In this document: in pieces, positions 1 through 9,856 of the stretch
Layout of the letters: every line of letters begins with the position of its first letter
How positions within the stretch are numbered: the first letter of the stretch is position 1
NCBI GenBank assembly: GCA_028283825.1
Contig: JAPWJW010000005.1
Location: 1-64,000 of the forward strand
Direction: 5' to 3'
Source of the DNA: Azospirillaceae bacterium
GTDB lineage: Bacteria; Pseudomonadota; Alphaproteobacteria; Azospirillales; Azospirillaceae
Length of the DNA: 64,000 nucleotides
Made by a program: the position numbers and the translations under genes
The notes under the pieces: generated by a model
Seen by the model: only the letters and a program-made list of their open reading frames with translations
Databases searched by the model: none
Told to the model about the DNA's origin: nothing

Positions 1-1773
1 CCCCGGCGTCAGCCAGCTGGTGGTGACGGGGGCGGCCAGCATCAGCGGCGGCACGGTGCTGGCCAGCCTGCTGGCCACGGGCGTGTACCTGGTGGGCAGC
101 GCCTACACCCTGGTGCAGGGCGGGGCGGGGTCCAGCTACACCGGCGCCACGGCGACGGTCTCGGGCGTGGCGGGCCTGAGTGCGGTGGGCAGCATCAGCG
201 GCAACACCTTCCTGCTGTCGGTCAGCAACGACTATGTCGGCGGCAGCATCGGCACGCTGTCCAACACCGGCACCCTGAGTGCTGCCACGGCGGTCTACAT
301 CGCCTCGACCGGCAACCTGGGAACGCTGGTGAACACCGGTGTCATCCAGGGCAATGTCATCAACAACAGCGCCAACGCGCTGACCATCAGCGGGCGGCAG
401 CGGCACCACGGTGGGCACGCTGACGGGCCAGTCGGGCCAGGGCACCATCACCAGCACGCTCGCCAACGTGGTGCTGGCGTCCGGCAACCCGGTGCTGAAC
501 GACGCCATCAATGTCGGCACCGGCACCCTGGTCAACGGCGGCGCCAACGTCCTGCTGACCAGCATCGTCTCGGTCAGCGGCGGCTACAGCCAGTCGGCCG
601 GCACCTTGGGCCTTGGCGCCAGCCAGCTGGTGGTCAGCGGTGCCGTACAGCATCACCGGCGGCACGGTGACGGCCAGCCTGTCCAGCACCACCAACTACC
701 TGGCGGGCGTGGCCAGTTCCACCACCCTGGTGGCGGGCGGCGCCGGTTCCAGCTACAGCGGTGCTGCGGTCGCGGTCGGCAACGTGGCCGGCCTGGCGGT
801 GGGCGGCACCACCAGCGGCACCAACCTGGTGGTCCTGGGCCTGAACGACTATGTCGGCGGCAGCCTGGCCAGCATCGCCAACACCGGCAGCATCAGCGCC
901 GACTACGCGGTCTATGTGGCGGCCACGGGCACGCTGGGCACGCTGTTCAACAGCGGCACGCTGCTGGGCGCCAGTGCCGCGCTGAGCAATCTGGGCAGCA
1001 TCACCAGCATCCTGAACGGCACCTTGGGCACGGCGGTGAGCCCCGGCCTGATGGCGGGCGGTGTGGGCATCGCCAACGCCGGCTACCTCGGCACGCTGAC
1101 CAACTACGCCACCATCCTGGGCACGACGGGGGCGGCGGTCGACAACCAGGGCACGCTCTTCGGCCTGGGCAACGCCGGCACCATGACGGGCGTGACGGCG
1201 GGCCTGAACAATGCCGGCAGCATGACCATCGTCCAGAACGCGGGCCTGGTCTCCGGCTCCATCGGTGTCAACAACACCGGCACGATCAGTGCGCTGGGCA
1301 ACATCGGCTTCGGCACGCTGCTGGGCAGCATCGTCGGGTCGGCGACGGGCATCCGCAACAGCGGCAGCGGCGTGATCGGCACGCTGGCGAACGCGGGCCT
1401 GATCAGCGGCGTCACGGCCATCTACAACGCGGCCACGGCCACGCTGGGCACCATCGCCAACAGCGGCACCATTGCCGGCAACATCACCAACCTGTCGTCG
1501 GCCGACCTGGTGCTGGCCGGCAGCGGCGGCACACTGACCGGTGGCACCATCAGCAACACCGCCTCCAACGTGGTGTTCGCGGGCGGCAGCCAGACCTGGC
1601 CGACCAGCTCAACGTGGGCAGCCACACGGTGGTCAACAGCGGCGCCAGCCTGGGGCTGGGCGGCACCGTGACGGTGACGGGCAACTACAGCCAGGTCTCG
1701 GGCACGCTGTCGGTCAACCCCGGCGTCAGCCGGCTGGTGGTGACGGGGGGCGGCCAGCATCACTGGCGGCACG
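1..1773 (+). pseudogene. Autotransporter passenger, 5'-truncated and frameshifted
   Basis: This is the beta-helical passenger of a giant type V autotransporter, entering from the left window edge and continuous with the open segment that follows. Translation gives repeats of the type GTL-NSG-I-G. Reading must change frame four times: near 392-394 (one extra G against the homologous stretch at 2107-2115), near 646-648 (one extra base), near 1594-1596 (one C missing) and at 1745-1750 (six G where the paralogous site at window start has five). All four lie in the first copy of a 1.72-kb tandem duplication whose second copy is open. I infer either a decayed gene or, at least as likely, uncorrected homopolymer errors in near-identical repeats. 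The start codon and signal peptide lie outside the window. Confidence 0.8.
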
Positions 1774-3360
1774 GTGCTGGCCAGCCTGTCGGCCACGGGC
1801 GTGTACCTGGTGGGCAGCGCCTACACCCTGGTGCAGGGTGGGGCGGGGTCCAGCTACACCGGCGCCACGGCGGCGGTTGCGGGCGTGGCCGGCCTGGGTG
1901 CGGCGGGCAGCATCAGCGGCAACACCTTCCTGCTGTCGGTCAACAACGACTATGTCGGCGGCAGCATCGGCACGCTGTCCAACACCGGCACCCTGAGTGC
2001 GGCCACGGCGGTGTACATCGCCTCGACCGGCACCCTGGGTGTGCTGGCCAACAGCGGCCTGATCCAGGGCAACATCACCAACAACAGCGCCAACGCGCTG
2101 ACCATCACCGGCGGCACGGGCACCACGGTGGGCACGCTGACCGGTCAGTCGGGCCAGGGCACCATCACCAGCACGCTCGCCAGCGTGGTGCTGGCCAGCG
2201 GCGCCCTGTTGCTCAACGACGCGGTCAACGTCGGCACCGGCACGCTGGCCAACAGCGGCGCCAGCGTCCTGCTGGCGAGCATCGTCAGCGTCACCGGCAA
2301 CTACAGCCAGGCATCGGGTGTCCTGGCCCTCAACACCGGCAGCGAGCTGGTGGTCAGCGGTGCGGCCAGCATCAGCGGCGGCACGGTGGCGGCCAGCCTG
2401 TCGTCCGGCAGTCATTACCTGGCGGGCCAGACGGTGGACCTGGTCCAGGGCTCGACCCTGTCCAGCTACACCGGTGCCGCGGCGCAGATCCTGGGGGCGC
2501 ATGTCGGCGCCACGCTGGGCAACACCGTGGTCTCGCTGGGCGAGGGCTCGGGCGGCGGTTCCGGCAGCCTGGTCAGCCTGCTGCGCGCCGTGCTGACCAG
2601 CGATTATGTCGGTGACAGCCTGGCGGGCATCACCAACACCGGCACCCTGGGCAGCAACGCGACGGCGGGTGTGTACGTCGCCAGCACCGGCACGCTGGGC
2701 ACGCTGTCCAACAGCGGCACGGTGCTGGGTTCCAGCGCGGCGGTGAGCAACCTGGGTAGCATCACCAGCATCCTGAACGGGACGCTGGGCACGGTGGTGA
2801 GCCCCGGCCTGATGGCGGGTGCGGTGGGCATCGCCAATGCGGGCTACCTCGGCACGCTGACCAGCTACGGCACCATCCTGGGCACGACCGGGGCGGCGGT
2901 CGACAACCAGGGCACGCTCTTCGGCCTGGGCAATGCCGGGACCATGACGGGTGTGACGGCGGGCCTGAACAACGCCGGCAGCATGACCATCGTGCAGAAC
3001 GCGGGCCTGGTCTCCGGTTCCATCGGTGTCAACAACACCGGCTCGATCAGTGCGCTGGGCAACATCGGCTTCGGCACGCTGCTGGGGACCATCACCGGTT
3101 CCGCCATCGGCATCAGCAACAGCGGCAGCGGCGTGATCGGCACGCTGGCGAACCAGGGCCTGATCAGCGGCGTCACGGCCATCTACAACGCGGCCACGGC
3201 CACGCTGGGCACGATCGCCAACAGCGGCACCATCGCTGGCAACATCACCAACCTGTCGTCGGGCGACCTGGTGGTGGCCGGCAGCGGCGGCAATCTCACG
3301 GGCGGCACCATCAGCAACACGGCCAGCAACGTGGTGTTCGCGGGCGGGGCCCAGGTGGTG
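1..3360 (+). repeat. 1.72-kb tandem duplication inside the autotransporter
   Basis: Base 1 onward aligns with base 1718 onward, and the 1021 region aligns with the 2782 region, with only scattered third-position changes. The two copies cover about 1-1600 and 1718-3360. Copy 1 carries all four frameshifts; copy 2 carries none. The element is nested on the shorter 203-residue modules and the 18-20 residue beta-helix repeats. Confidence 0.75.
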
Positions 3361-6300
3361 GGCGACGCGATCAGCGTGGGCAGCCACACGGTGGTGAACA
3401 GCGGGGCCAGCCTGGTGCTGGCCGGCACGCTGAGCATCACGGGCAACTACAGCCAGGCCAGCGGCACGCTGGTGCTGGGCACGTACGCGGCGGTGGTCAG
3501 CGGTGTTGCCAGCATCAGCGGCGGCACGGTCAGCACCAGCGTGGACCCGACGCTGAACTACATCGTGGGCAGCAGCACGGGCGTGGTGCTGGTGCAGGGC
3601 GGTGCGGGGTCCAGCTACAGCGGGGTCAGCGTCACCTCCACCGTCACCGGCCTGACCCTGGGCAGCGGAGTGGCCACCGTGGGGTCCAACGTGGACCTGG
3701 TGCTGGCGGCCAGCAACGACTACATCGGCGGCACGCTGGGGACCCTGAACAACAGCGGCACCATCGCCGGCGTGCTGACGGCGGCCTACATCGCCAGTGC
3801 GGGCAGCATCGGCACGCTGTCCAACAGCGGTGTGCTGAGCGGCTCGCGCTACGGCATCGACAACCTGGGCAGCATCGGCCTGGTGAGCAACAGCGGCACG
3901 GCCACGGGGGTGATCGGGCTGTACAACCAGGGCGTCATCGGCACGGTGCTGAACAGCGGCAGCCTGCTGGATGAGCCGGAGATCAACGCGGCGGGGCTGA
4001 ACAACGCCGGCCTGATCGGGGCGGTGATCAACCAGGGCACGGGCACCATCAGCAGCGTGTTCTACGGCCTGTACAACAGCGGCAGCATCGCCAGCGTGGA
4101 CAACAGCGGGCTGATCAGCGCCACCAACACGGTCTCCGGCCAGGCGCTGGCCAACGTCGGCACCATCGCCAGCCTGTCCAACGGCGGTGTGATCACGGGT
4201 GTCACGGCGCTGTACACCAGCGGCAGCATCGGCACGATCGCCAACAGCGGCACCATCGCCGGCGCGGTGGTGAACACCAGCGCCAACGCGCTGACCTTCA
4301 CCGGCGGTACGGGCACGGTGACGGGCACCCTGACCGGCCTGGCCGGGGCGCAGGGGACGATCACCAGCACTGGCGCCAACGTGGTGCTGGCCTCGGGCAA
4401 CATCCTGCTGAACGACGCGGTCAATGTGGGCACGGGCACGCTGGTCAACAGCGGGGCCAGCGTCCTGCTGACCAGCGTGGTCAGCGTGACGGGCAACTAC
4501 GCGCAGAGCGACGGCACGCTGGCGATGGGCATCGGCAGCGGCACGGCGGGTGAGCTGCTGGTCAGCGGCGACGCGGCGTTCAGCGGCGGCACGGTGGCGG
4601 TGACGGCGCTGACGGGCAGCAACCTGATCGCGGGGCAGAGCTACACCATCGCCGAGGTGGGCGGGACCCTGACGACCAGCAACCTGGCGGCGGCGGCCAC
4701 GGGCTTCAGCGCCACGCTGGGCACCGGCACCAACGGGACGTCGACCGACCTGCTGCTGACCCTGCTGAGCGATTACGTCAGCGGCACGCTGGGCACGCTG
4801 ACCAACAGCGGCACCATCAATGCGCCGACGGCGGTGATGATCACCAGCGCCGGCAGCCTGGGCACGCTGGCCAACAGCGGGACCATCATCGGCAACGTGG
4901 TCAACGCCAGCGCCAACGACCTGGTGATCACCGGTGGCACCGGCGGCACGGTGGGCAGCTTCTCCGGCGGCACGATCCACAACAGCCTGTCCAACCTGAC
5001 CTTCGCGTCGGGCGCGGTCAGCCTGGGCGACGCCATCGACGTGAGCGGCCACACGGTCAGCAACAGCGGCGCCAGCCTGACGCTGGCGAATGACGTCAGC
5101 GTCACCGGGGCCTACAGCCAGAGTGCGGGCACGCTGAGCGTGGCGGGCCATGTGCTGAGCGTCAGCGGGGCGGCGGTGGTGACGGGCGGCCTGGTCGATG
5201 CCGGCCTGAGCGGGACGGCCAACTACCTGGTGGGTGACGGCGTCACCCTGATCCAGGGCGGCGAGGGCAGCAGCTATACGGGGGCCACCGTCACCAGCGG
5301 CCTGACGGGCCTGGACGCCACCGGCACCACCAGCGGCACCAACCTGCTGGCGGTGGCTGCCAACGACTACATCGGCGGGGCCTACGGCACGCTGGCCATC
5401 ACCGGCACGCTGGCCAACACGGCCGGGGGTGCCACGGCGCTGTACATCGCCCGCACGGGCACGCTGGGGGCCTTGGCCAACAGCGGCACCATCGCCGGCA
5501 ACATCACCAACCTGTCGTCGGGCGACCTCAGCATCACCGGCGGCAGCGGCAGCGTGGTGGGTGTGTTCACCGGCGGCACCATCGCCAACACCGGGGCCAA
5601 CGTGGTGTTCGCCGGCGGGGCGGTTGCCCTGGGCGACGCCATCGATGTGGGCGGGACGCACACGGTCAGCAACATCGGCGCCAGCCTCAACCTGACCAAT
5701 GACGTGGCGGTCAGCGGCACCTATGCCCAGAGTGCGGGCACGCTGACTGTGGGCGGCCATGTGCTGACGGTCAGCGGCCCGGCGCTGGTGAGCGGTGGCA
5801 CGGTGTCGGCGGGCCTGGCCAGTGTGGGCAACTACCTGGTCGGCGACAGCGTGACGATGATCACGGGCGGTGCGGGGTCCAGCTACACGGGCGCCACCGT
5901 CACCAGCGGCCTGACGGGCCTGGACGCCACCGGCACCACCAGCGGCACCAGCCTGCTGGCGGTGGCGGCCAACGACTACATCGGCGCCAGCTACGGCACG
6001 CTGGTCGTGACCGGCACCCTGGGCAACACCGCCGGGGGTCTGTCGGCGCTGTACATCGCCTCGACCGGCACGCTGGGGGCCTTGGCCAACAGCGGCACCA
6101 TCGTGGGCAGCATCACCAACCTGTCGTCGGGCGACCTCAGCATCACCGGCGGCAGCAATGGCACGGTGGGCCTGTTCAGCGGCGGCACGATCAGCAACAC
6201 ATCCGCCAACGTGGTGTTCGCCGCGGGGGCGGTCAGCCTGGCCGATGCGATCAACGTGGCCAGCCACACGGTCGGCAACATCGGCGCCAATATCGGCCTG

Positions 6301-8385
6301 GCCCAGGACGTTGCCATCACCGGCAACTACAGCCAGTCGGCGGGCACCCTGTCGGCCAACGGCCATGTGCTGTCGGTCAGCGGGGCGGCCAGCGTGACGG
6401 GCGGCCTGGTCAATGCCGGCCTCAGCGGGACGGCCAACTACATCGTGGGCGACAGCATCACCCTGATCCAGGGTGGGGCGGGGTCCAGCTATGCCGGGGC
6501 CACGGTGACCAGCGGGGTGACCGGCCTGTCGGCCACCGGGGTGACCAGCGGCACCAGCCTGCTGGCGGCGGCTGCCAACGACTACATCGGCGCCAGCCTG
6601 GACACGCTGAACGTGACGGGGGTGGTGTCCTCGCCCACCGCCCTGTACATCGCGGCCACCGGGACCTTGGGCACGCTCGCCAACAGCGGCACGCTGGCGG
6701 GCAACATCACCAACCTGTCGGCCGGTGACCTGGTCATCAACGGCGGCACGGACGCGGCCCCGGGGACGCTGACCGGGTACAACGGCAGCGTCGGCACCAT
6801 CAGCAACACCCTGTCCAACGTGCGGTTCACCGGCGGGGTGCAGCTGCTGAACGACAGCATCGATGTTGGCAGCCACACGGTGTTCAACAGCGGGGCGACC
6901 CTGCTGGTGAACAACGCGATCAACATCGCCGGCAGCTACAGCCAGAGTGCGGGCAGCCTGGTGATCGGGGTGACGTCGCAGACCAACTACGGCAACCTGG
7001 TGATCAGCGGCAGTGCGGCGTTCACCGGCGGGTCGATCGCGCTGCAGGGCGTGGGCAGCGGGGCGGGCGCCTTGCAGGCCGGTACCTACACCATCGCCTC
7101 GGCCAACGGGCTGAACCTGAGCGGCCTGAGCTTCAGCGCCACCGGCTACACCGTGACCAGCAACCTGGTGACGGTGGGCAACGTGACGGAGCTGGTGCTG
7201 AAGGTGGCGGGGGCCGCCACCAACTACACCTCGGTGGGCAACGCCCAGGGCGGTGCGGCGGTGGGCACGGGATCGGCGCTGGACCGGATCGCGGCCCTGG
7301 CCGGCAACAGCATCACCACCAACACGCAGCTGGCGGCCTTCCAGCAGCAGGTGCTGGCGCCGTTGGCGACCCTGACGCCGACGGCGCAGCGGACGGCGGT
7401 GGCGCAGCTGTCGCCCAGCCAGCTGACACCGCAGCTGACGGCGACGTCGGTGACGCCGACCACCACGGCCATCAGCCAGCACCAGGACCAGGTGGCGGGC
7501 CTGATGGACGGAGACGGCAAGGGCCTGGCGGCGGGCTCCGACGGCCGTACCGGGGTGATCTGGGGCGAGGTCGTGGGGGCGGGCGTGCTGCGCGGCACGA
7601 CGACGGAGGCGGCCGGGTACCGGGCCAGCAGTGCGGGCATCGTGCTGGGGGCGGACTGGTTCGCCAACTCCGAACTGATGGCGGGCATGGCGTTCAGCTG
7701 GATCAACAGCGCGTCGGTGGGCCAGGGGGTGATGGCGGGCAGCCTGACGCGGGTGGGCAGCTACCAGCTGACGGCCTACAGCGTCTGGCGTCCGGACTGG
7801 TCGGACCAGCGTCTGTCGGTGGAGGGCCAGCTGGGCTTCGGCTACAACCACTTCGACCAGCGGCGCGACATCGCCTTCCTGGGCGCCCGTGCCAACGCCA
7901 ACTATGGTGGCGAGCAGTACCTGGGCAAGGTGACGGTGGGGTACGACCTGCCCAAGCAGGGGGCGCTGACGTTCACGCCGCAATACAGCCTGCGGGCGGT
8001 GCGCCTGACCAACCATGGCTACCAGGAGCGGGACGCGGGTCCGGCGAACCTGACGGTGGACCCGTTGGGCACGACGGCGCTGACGCAGGAGCTGGGGGTG
8101 AAGGTGACGACGGACGTGCACACCGGCCTGGGCACGTTTATGCCGGACCTGAAGGTGGCCTGGCTGCATGACTTCAAGGACGGCCCCATCCCGACGACGG
8201 GCGTGCTGGCCGGCGTGGCGTTCGCCAGCACCACCGGGCGGATCAACACCGACGGCCTGGCGCTGAACCTGGGCACCACCCTGGACCAGGGCGGGGGATT
8301 CAAGCTGCGGCTGGAGTACAACGGCGAATACCGCCGCGACTACCAGAGCCACGGCGGCGTCCTGCGCGCCTCCTGGGACTTCTGA
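1774..8385 (+). CDS. Autotransporter, 3' open segment with C-terminal beta-barrel
   Basis: About 2,200 codons stay open here; 1774 is only the first usable codon after the last frameshift, not a true start. The passenger consists of about 203-residue modules (LNDAVNVG, NSGASVLL, GNYSQSAGTL, YLVGD, QGGAGSSYTGA, NDYIGG, GTLANSGTIAGNI). Module starts near 4385, 5000, 5603, 6211 and 6820 are about 608 bp apart. After about nt 7230 comes a linker rich in Q, T and A, then a roughly 280-residue autotransporter beta-domain starting near VIWGEVVGAG and ending in the aromatic SWDF typical of barrel assembly signals. The protein should span the outer membrane and display the passenger on the surface. 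It is paralogous to the gene at 48901-62184. Function (adhesion, aggregation) is inferred from the family only. Confidence 0.88.
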   Translation: MLASLSATGVYLVGSAYTLVQGGAGSSYTGATAAVAGVAGLGAAGSISGNTFLLSVNNDYVGGSIGTLSNTGTLSAATAVYIASTGTLGVLANSGLIQGNITNNSANALTITGGTGTTVGTLTGQSGQGTITSTLASVVLASGALLLNDAVNVGTGTLANSGASVLLASIVSVTGNYSQASGVLALNTGSELVVSGAASISGGTVAASLSSGSHYLAGQTVDLVQGSTLSSYTGAAAQILGAHVGATLGNTVVSLGEGSGGGSGSLVSLLRAVLTSDYVGDSLAGITNTGTLGSNATAGVYVASTGTLGTLSNSGTVLGSSAAVSNLGSITSILNGTLGTVVSPGLMAGAVGIANAGYLGTLTSYGTILGTTGAAVDNQGTLFGLGNAGTMTGVTAGLNNAGSMTIVQNAGLVSGSIGVNNTGSISALGNIGFGTLLGTITGSAIGISNSGSGVIGTLANQGLISGVTAIYNAATATLGTIANSGTIAGNITNLSSGDLVVAGSGGNLTGGTISNTASNVVFAGGAQVVGDAISVGSHTVVNSGASLVLAGTLSITGNYSQASGTLVLGTYAAVVSGVASISGGTVSTSVDPTLNYIVGSSTGVVLVQGGAGSSYSGVSVTSTVTGLTLGSGVATVGSNVDLVLAASNDYIGGTLGTLNNSGTIAGVLTAAYIASAGSIGTLSNSGVLSGSRYGIDNLGSIGLVSNSGTATGVIGLYNQGVIGTVLNSGSLLDEPEINAAGLNNAGLIGAVINQGTGTISSVFYGLYNSGSIASVDNSGLISATNTVSGQALANVGTIASLSNGGVITGVTALYTSGSIGTIANSGTIAGAVVNTSANALTFTGGTGTVTGTLTGLAGAQGTITSTGANVVLASGNILLNDAVNVGTGTLVNSGASVLLTSVVSVTGNYAQSDGTLAMGIGSGTAGELLVSGDAAFSGGTVAVTALTGSNLIAGQSYTIAEVGGTLTTSNLAAAATGFSATLGTGTNGTSTDLLLTLLSDYVSGTLGTLTNSGTINAPTAVMITSAGSLGTLANSGTIIGNVVNASANDLVITGGTGGTVGSFSGGTIHNSLSNLTFASGAVSLGDAIDVSGHTVSNSGASLTLANDVSVTGAYSQSAGTLSVAGHVLSVSGAAVVTGGLVDAGLSGTANYLVGDGVTLIQGGEGSSYTGATVTSGLTGLDATGTTSGTNLLAVAANDYIGGAYGTLAITGTLANTAGGATALYIARTGTLGALANSGTIAGNITNLSSGDLSITGGSGSVVGVFTGGTIANTGANVVFAGGAVALGDAIDVGGTHTVSNIGASLNLTNDVAVSGTYAQSAGTLTVGGHVLTVSGPALVSGGTVSAGLASVGNYLVGDSVTMITGGAGSSYTGATVTSGLTGLDATGTTSGTSLLAVAANDYIGASYGTLVVTGTLGNTAGGLSALYIASTGTLGALANSGTIVGSITNLSSGDLSITGGSNGTVGLFSGGTISNTSANVVFAAGAVSLADAINVASHTVGNIGANIGLAQDVAITGNYSQSAGTLSANGHVLSVSGAASVTGGLVNAGLSGTANYIVGDSITLIQGGAGSSYAGATVTSGVTGLSATGVTSGTSLLAAAANDYIGASLDTLNVTGVVSSPTALYIAATGTLGTLANSGTLAGNITNLSAGDLVINGGTDAAPGTLTGYNGSVGTISNTLSNVRFTGGVQLLNDSIDVGSHTVFNSGATLLVNNAINIAGSYSQSAGSLVIGVTSQTNYGNLVISGSAAFTGGSIALQGVGSGAGALQAGTYTIASANGLNLSGLSFSATGYTVTSNLVTVGNVTELVLKVAGAATNYTSVGNAQGGAAVGTGSALDRIAALAGNSITTNTQLAAFQQQVLAPLATLTPTAQRTAVAQLSPSQLTPQLTATSVTPTTTAISQHQDQVAGLMDGDGKGLAAGSDGRTGVIWGEVVGAGVLRGTTTEAAGYRASSAGIVLGADWFANSELMAGMAFSWINSASVGQGVMAGSLTRVGSYQLTAYSVWRPDWSDQRLSVEGQLGFGYNHFDQRRDIAFLGARANANYGGEQYLGKVTVGYDLPKQGALTFTPQYSLRAVRLTNHGYQERDAGPANLTVDPLGTTALTQELGVKVTTDVHTGLGTFMPDLKVAWLHDFKDGPIPTTGVLAGVAFASTTGRINTDGLALNLGTTLDQGGGFKLRLEYNGEYRRDYQSHGGVLRASWDF

Positions 8386-8414
8386 TCCCGCAACCCCAAG
8401 CGGACAACCCAAAC

Positions 8415-8447
8415 AAAACCCCGCCGGTGGCCGCCGGCGGGGTTTTT
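8415..8447 (+). terminator. Rho-independent terminator of the first autotransporter
   Basis: A 9-bp GC stem (CCCCGCCGG at 8419-8427, CCGGCGGGG at 8434-8442) with a six-base loop is preceded by AAAA and followed by TTTTT. It starts about 30 bp after the stop codon. The same stem occurs after the second autotransporter at 62201-62236. Confidence 0.9.
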
Positions 8448-8451
8448 CTTT

Positions 8452-9369
8452 ATGGTCGAACACCCCTACGCCAGCGGTCTTTCCCCCGTGAAGTCCACCA
8501 AGCCCCCCACCGAGACCTCGACCCTGGAATGGGATGATGTGCGCCTGTTCCTGGCCATCGCCCGGGCCGGTACCTTGAGTGCCGCCGCCCCCCGCCTGAA
8601 CCTGACGCAGCCCACGGCCGGCCGGCGCCTGAAGGCGCTGGAGGGGCGGCTGGGCATCACCCTGTTCCAGCGCACGCCGGCGGGATTCCGCCTGACCGAC
8701 GACGGCGAGGTCATGCTGCAATACGCCGACCGGATGGAGGCCGAGGCGCTGGCCCTGGAGCGGCGGCTGGTGGGGGATGGACGGGGGCTGGAGGGGCTGT
8801 TGCGCCTGTCCTCATCGGAATGGTTCGGGCGCCAGATCCTGGCCCCGGCCCTGGCCGGCTTTTCCATCCGGCACCCCAAGGTGACGGTGGAACTGGTGGT
8901 CGATTCCCGCCTGTTCGACCTGAACCGCCGCGACGCCGACCTGGTGTTCCGTTTCCTGCCCTTCGACGGGCCGGACATCGTGCAGCGGCGGTTCATGACC
9001 GTGCCCTACGGCCTGTACGCCGCCCCGGCCTATCTTGAGCGGCGGGGGATGCCCCGGGGCGATGGCGCCGGCCACAGCCTGATCGCCATGGACAGCCAGT
9101 TGAGCACCCAGGCCGACGTCGCCTGGCTGCGCCGCCATTTTCCCGAGGCGGGTTTCGCCCTGCGCAGCAACAGCCGCGACGTGCAGGCGGCGGCCTGCGC
9201 CGCCGGGGCCGGCCTGGCCGTCCTGCCCCGCGCGGTGGCGGTGGGCCACCCGCTGGTCGAGGTGGACCTGGGCGAGCCGCCGCCGGCGCGGGAGGTCTGG
9301 CTGGGTTATCACCGCGACCTGCGCCGCCTGGCCCGCCTCAGGGCCCTGCTGGACCATCTGGTGGCTTAA
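8452..9369 (+). CDS. LysR-family transcriptional regulator
   Basis: This 305-residue protein has an N-terminal winged helix-turn-helix (about residues 27-85, WDDVRLFLAIARAGTLSAAA, then LTQPTAGRRLKALEGRLG) followed by a periplasmic-binding-like effector domain. It belongs to the short-loop LysR group with a GRRLKALE recognition helix. The listed ATG lies right at the end of the upstream terminator, so transcription probably starts elsewhere or translation begins at a later codon such as GTG 8488. The gene converges on the ABM-domain gene, and its target is unknown. Confidence 0.85.
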   Translation: MVEHPYASGLSPVKSTKPPTETSTLEWDDVRLFLAIARAGTLSAAAPRLNLTQPTAGRRLKALEGRLGITLFQRTPAGFRLTDDGEVMLQYADRMEAEALALERRLVGDGRGLEGLLRLSSSEWFGRQILAPALAGFSIRHPKVTVELVVDSRLFDLNRRDADLVFRFLPFDGPDIVQRRFMTVPYGLYAAPAYLERRGMPRGDGAGHSLIAMDSQLSTQADVAWLRRHFPEAGFALRSNSRDVQAAACAAGAGLAVLPRAVAVGHPLVEVDLGEPPPAREVWLGYHRDLRRLARLRALLDHLVA

Positions 9370-9434
9370 GCCGGCCTCAGGCGTCGGCGGTTGCGGTCGC
9401 AGCCTACATGGGTTCGAAACGCATGCGGCCGGCT
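9369..9434. repeat. Short derivative of an intergenic repeat, with hairpin arms
   Basis: This lies between two convergent genes. It keeps both ends of the element seen at 25272-25402, 36227-36330 and 47326-47453 (CTCAGGCG at one end, GCGGTCGCAGCCTACA at the other) but lacks the middle. Outer arms AGCCGGCC (9369-9376) and GGCCGGCT (9427-9434) can pair and may end transcription in both directions. Confidence 0.45.
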
Positions 9435-9439
9435 GAGGG

Positions 9440-9751
9440 TCAGGCGATGCGGCGCAGGGGCTCCAGGCGCAGGGGCGCGCCCAGCAATTCGTCGAACCGG
9501 GCGGCCAGACTGGCCAGGTTGGCGCCCTTGGCGTGAACATCCAGGGCGGCCTGGTCGGCCCAGACCTCATACATCACCACGGTGGCGGGGTCGGTGCGGC
9601 TGATGTGGGCGGTGTAGGCGATGCAGCCCGGCTCCGCCAGCACCAGCGGCACCAGGGCGGCCATGGCGTCGGCCAGCGCCTGTTCCCGGCCGGGCTTCGC
9701 CGTCAGGTAGGCGACAAGCTGGATCTGGTCGGGGGAAACGGTCGTCGTCAT
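9440..9751 (-). CDS. Antibiotic biosynthesis monooxygenase (ABM) domain protein
   Basis: This small protein of about 103 residues has a ferredoxin-like ABM/YgiN fold: IQLVAYLTAKPGREQALADA, then EPGCIAYTAH and VVMYEVWADQAALDVH. Family members are cofactor-free quinone or small-aromatic monooxygenases, or stress proteins. I prefer ATG 9751 because GAGAG lies just upstream; an earlier GTG at 9763 would add four residues. It lies downstream of the alcohol-dehydrogenase-like gene on the same strand, but a strong hairpin separates them. The substrate is not predictable. Confidence 0.8.
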   Translation of the reverse strand: MTTTVSPDQIQLVAYLTAKPGREQALADAMAALVPLVLAEPGCIAYTAHISRTDPATVVMYEVWADQAALDVHAKGANLASLAARFDELLGAPLRLEPLRRIA

Positions 9752-9771
9752 TGTGGCTCTCACTTCAGCGG

Positions 9772-9800
9772 AACGGGGCCGGCATGGGTCCGGCCCCGTT
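9772..9800. terminator. Perfect 11-bp hairpin between ADH-like and ABM genes
   Basis: AACGGGGCCGG (9772-9782) and CCGGCCCCGTT (9790-9800) are exact reverse complements around a 7-base loop. There is no long T tract on the minus strand, so it could be a weak terminator, an attenuator or an mRNA stabiliser. Confidence 0.5.
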
Positions 9801-9856
9801 ATAATTCATGGGCTTGGCGGCACTTGTCCACCCCATCGCGACAATCGGCGCGCGGG

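Noticed and set aside
1726-8721. A 2,331-codon open frame antisense to the first autotransporter
   Set aside because: It mirrors the GC-rich third-position bias and the repeats of the sense gene. Its product is low-complexity (H, R, Q, G, A), has no domain, and overlaps a gene ending in a recognisable beta-barrel.
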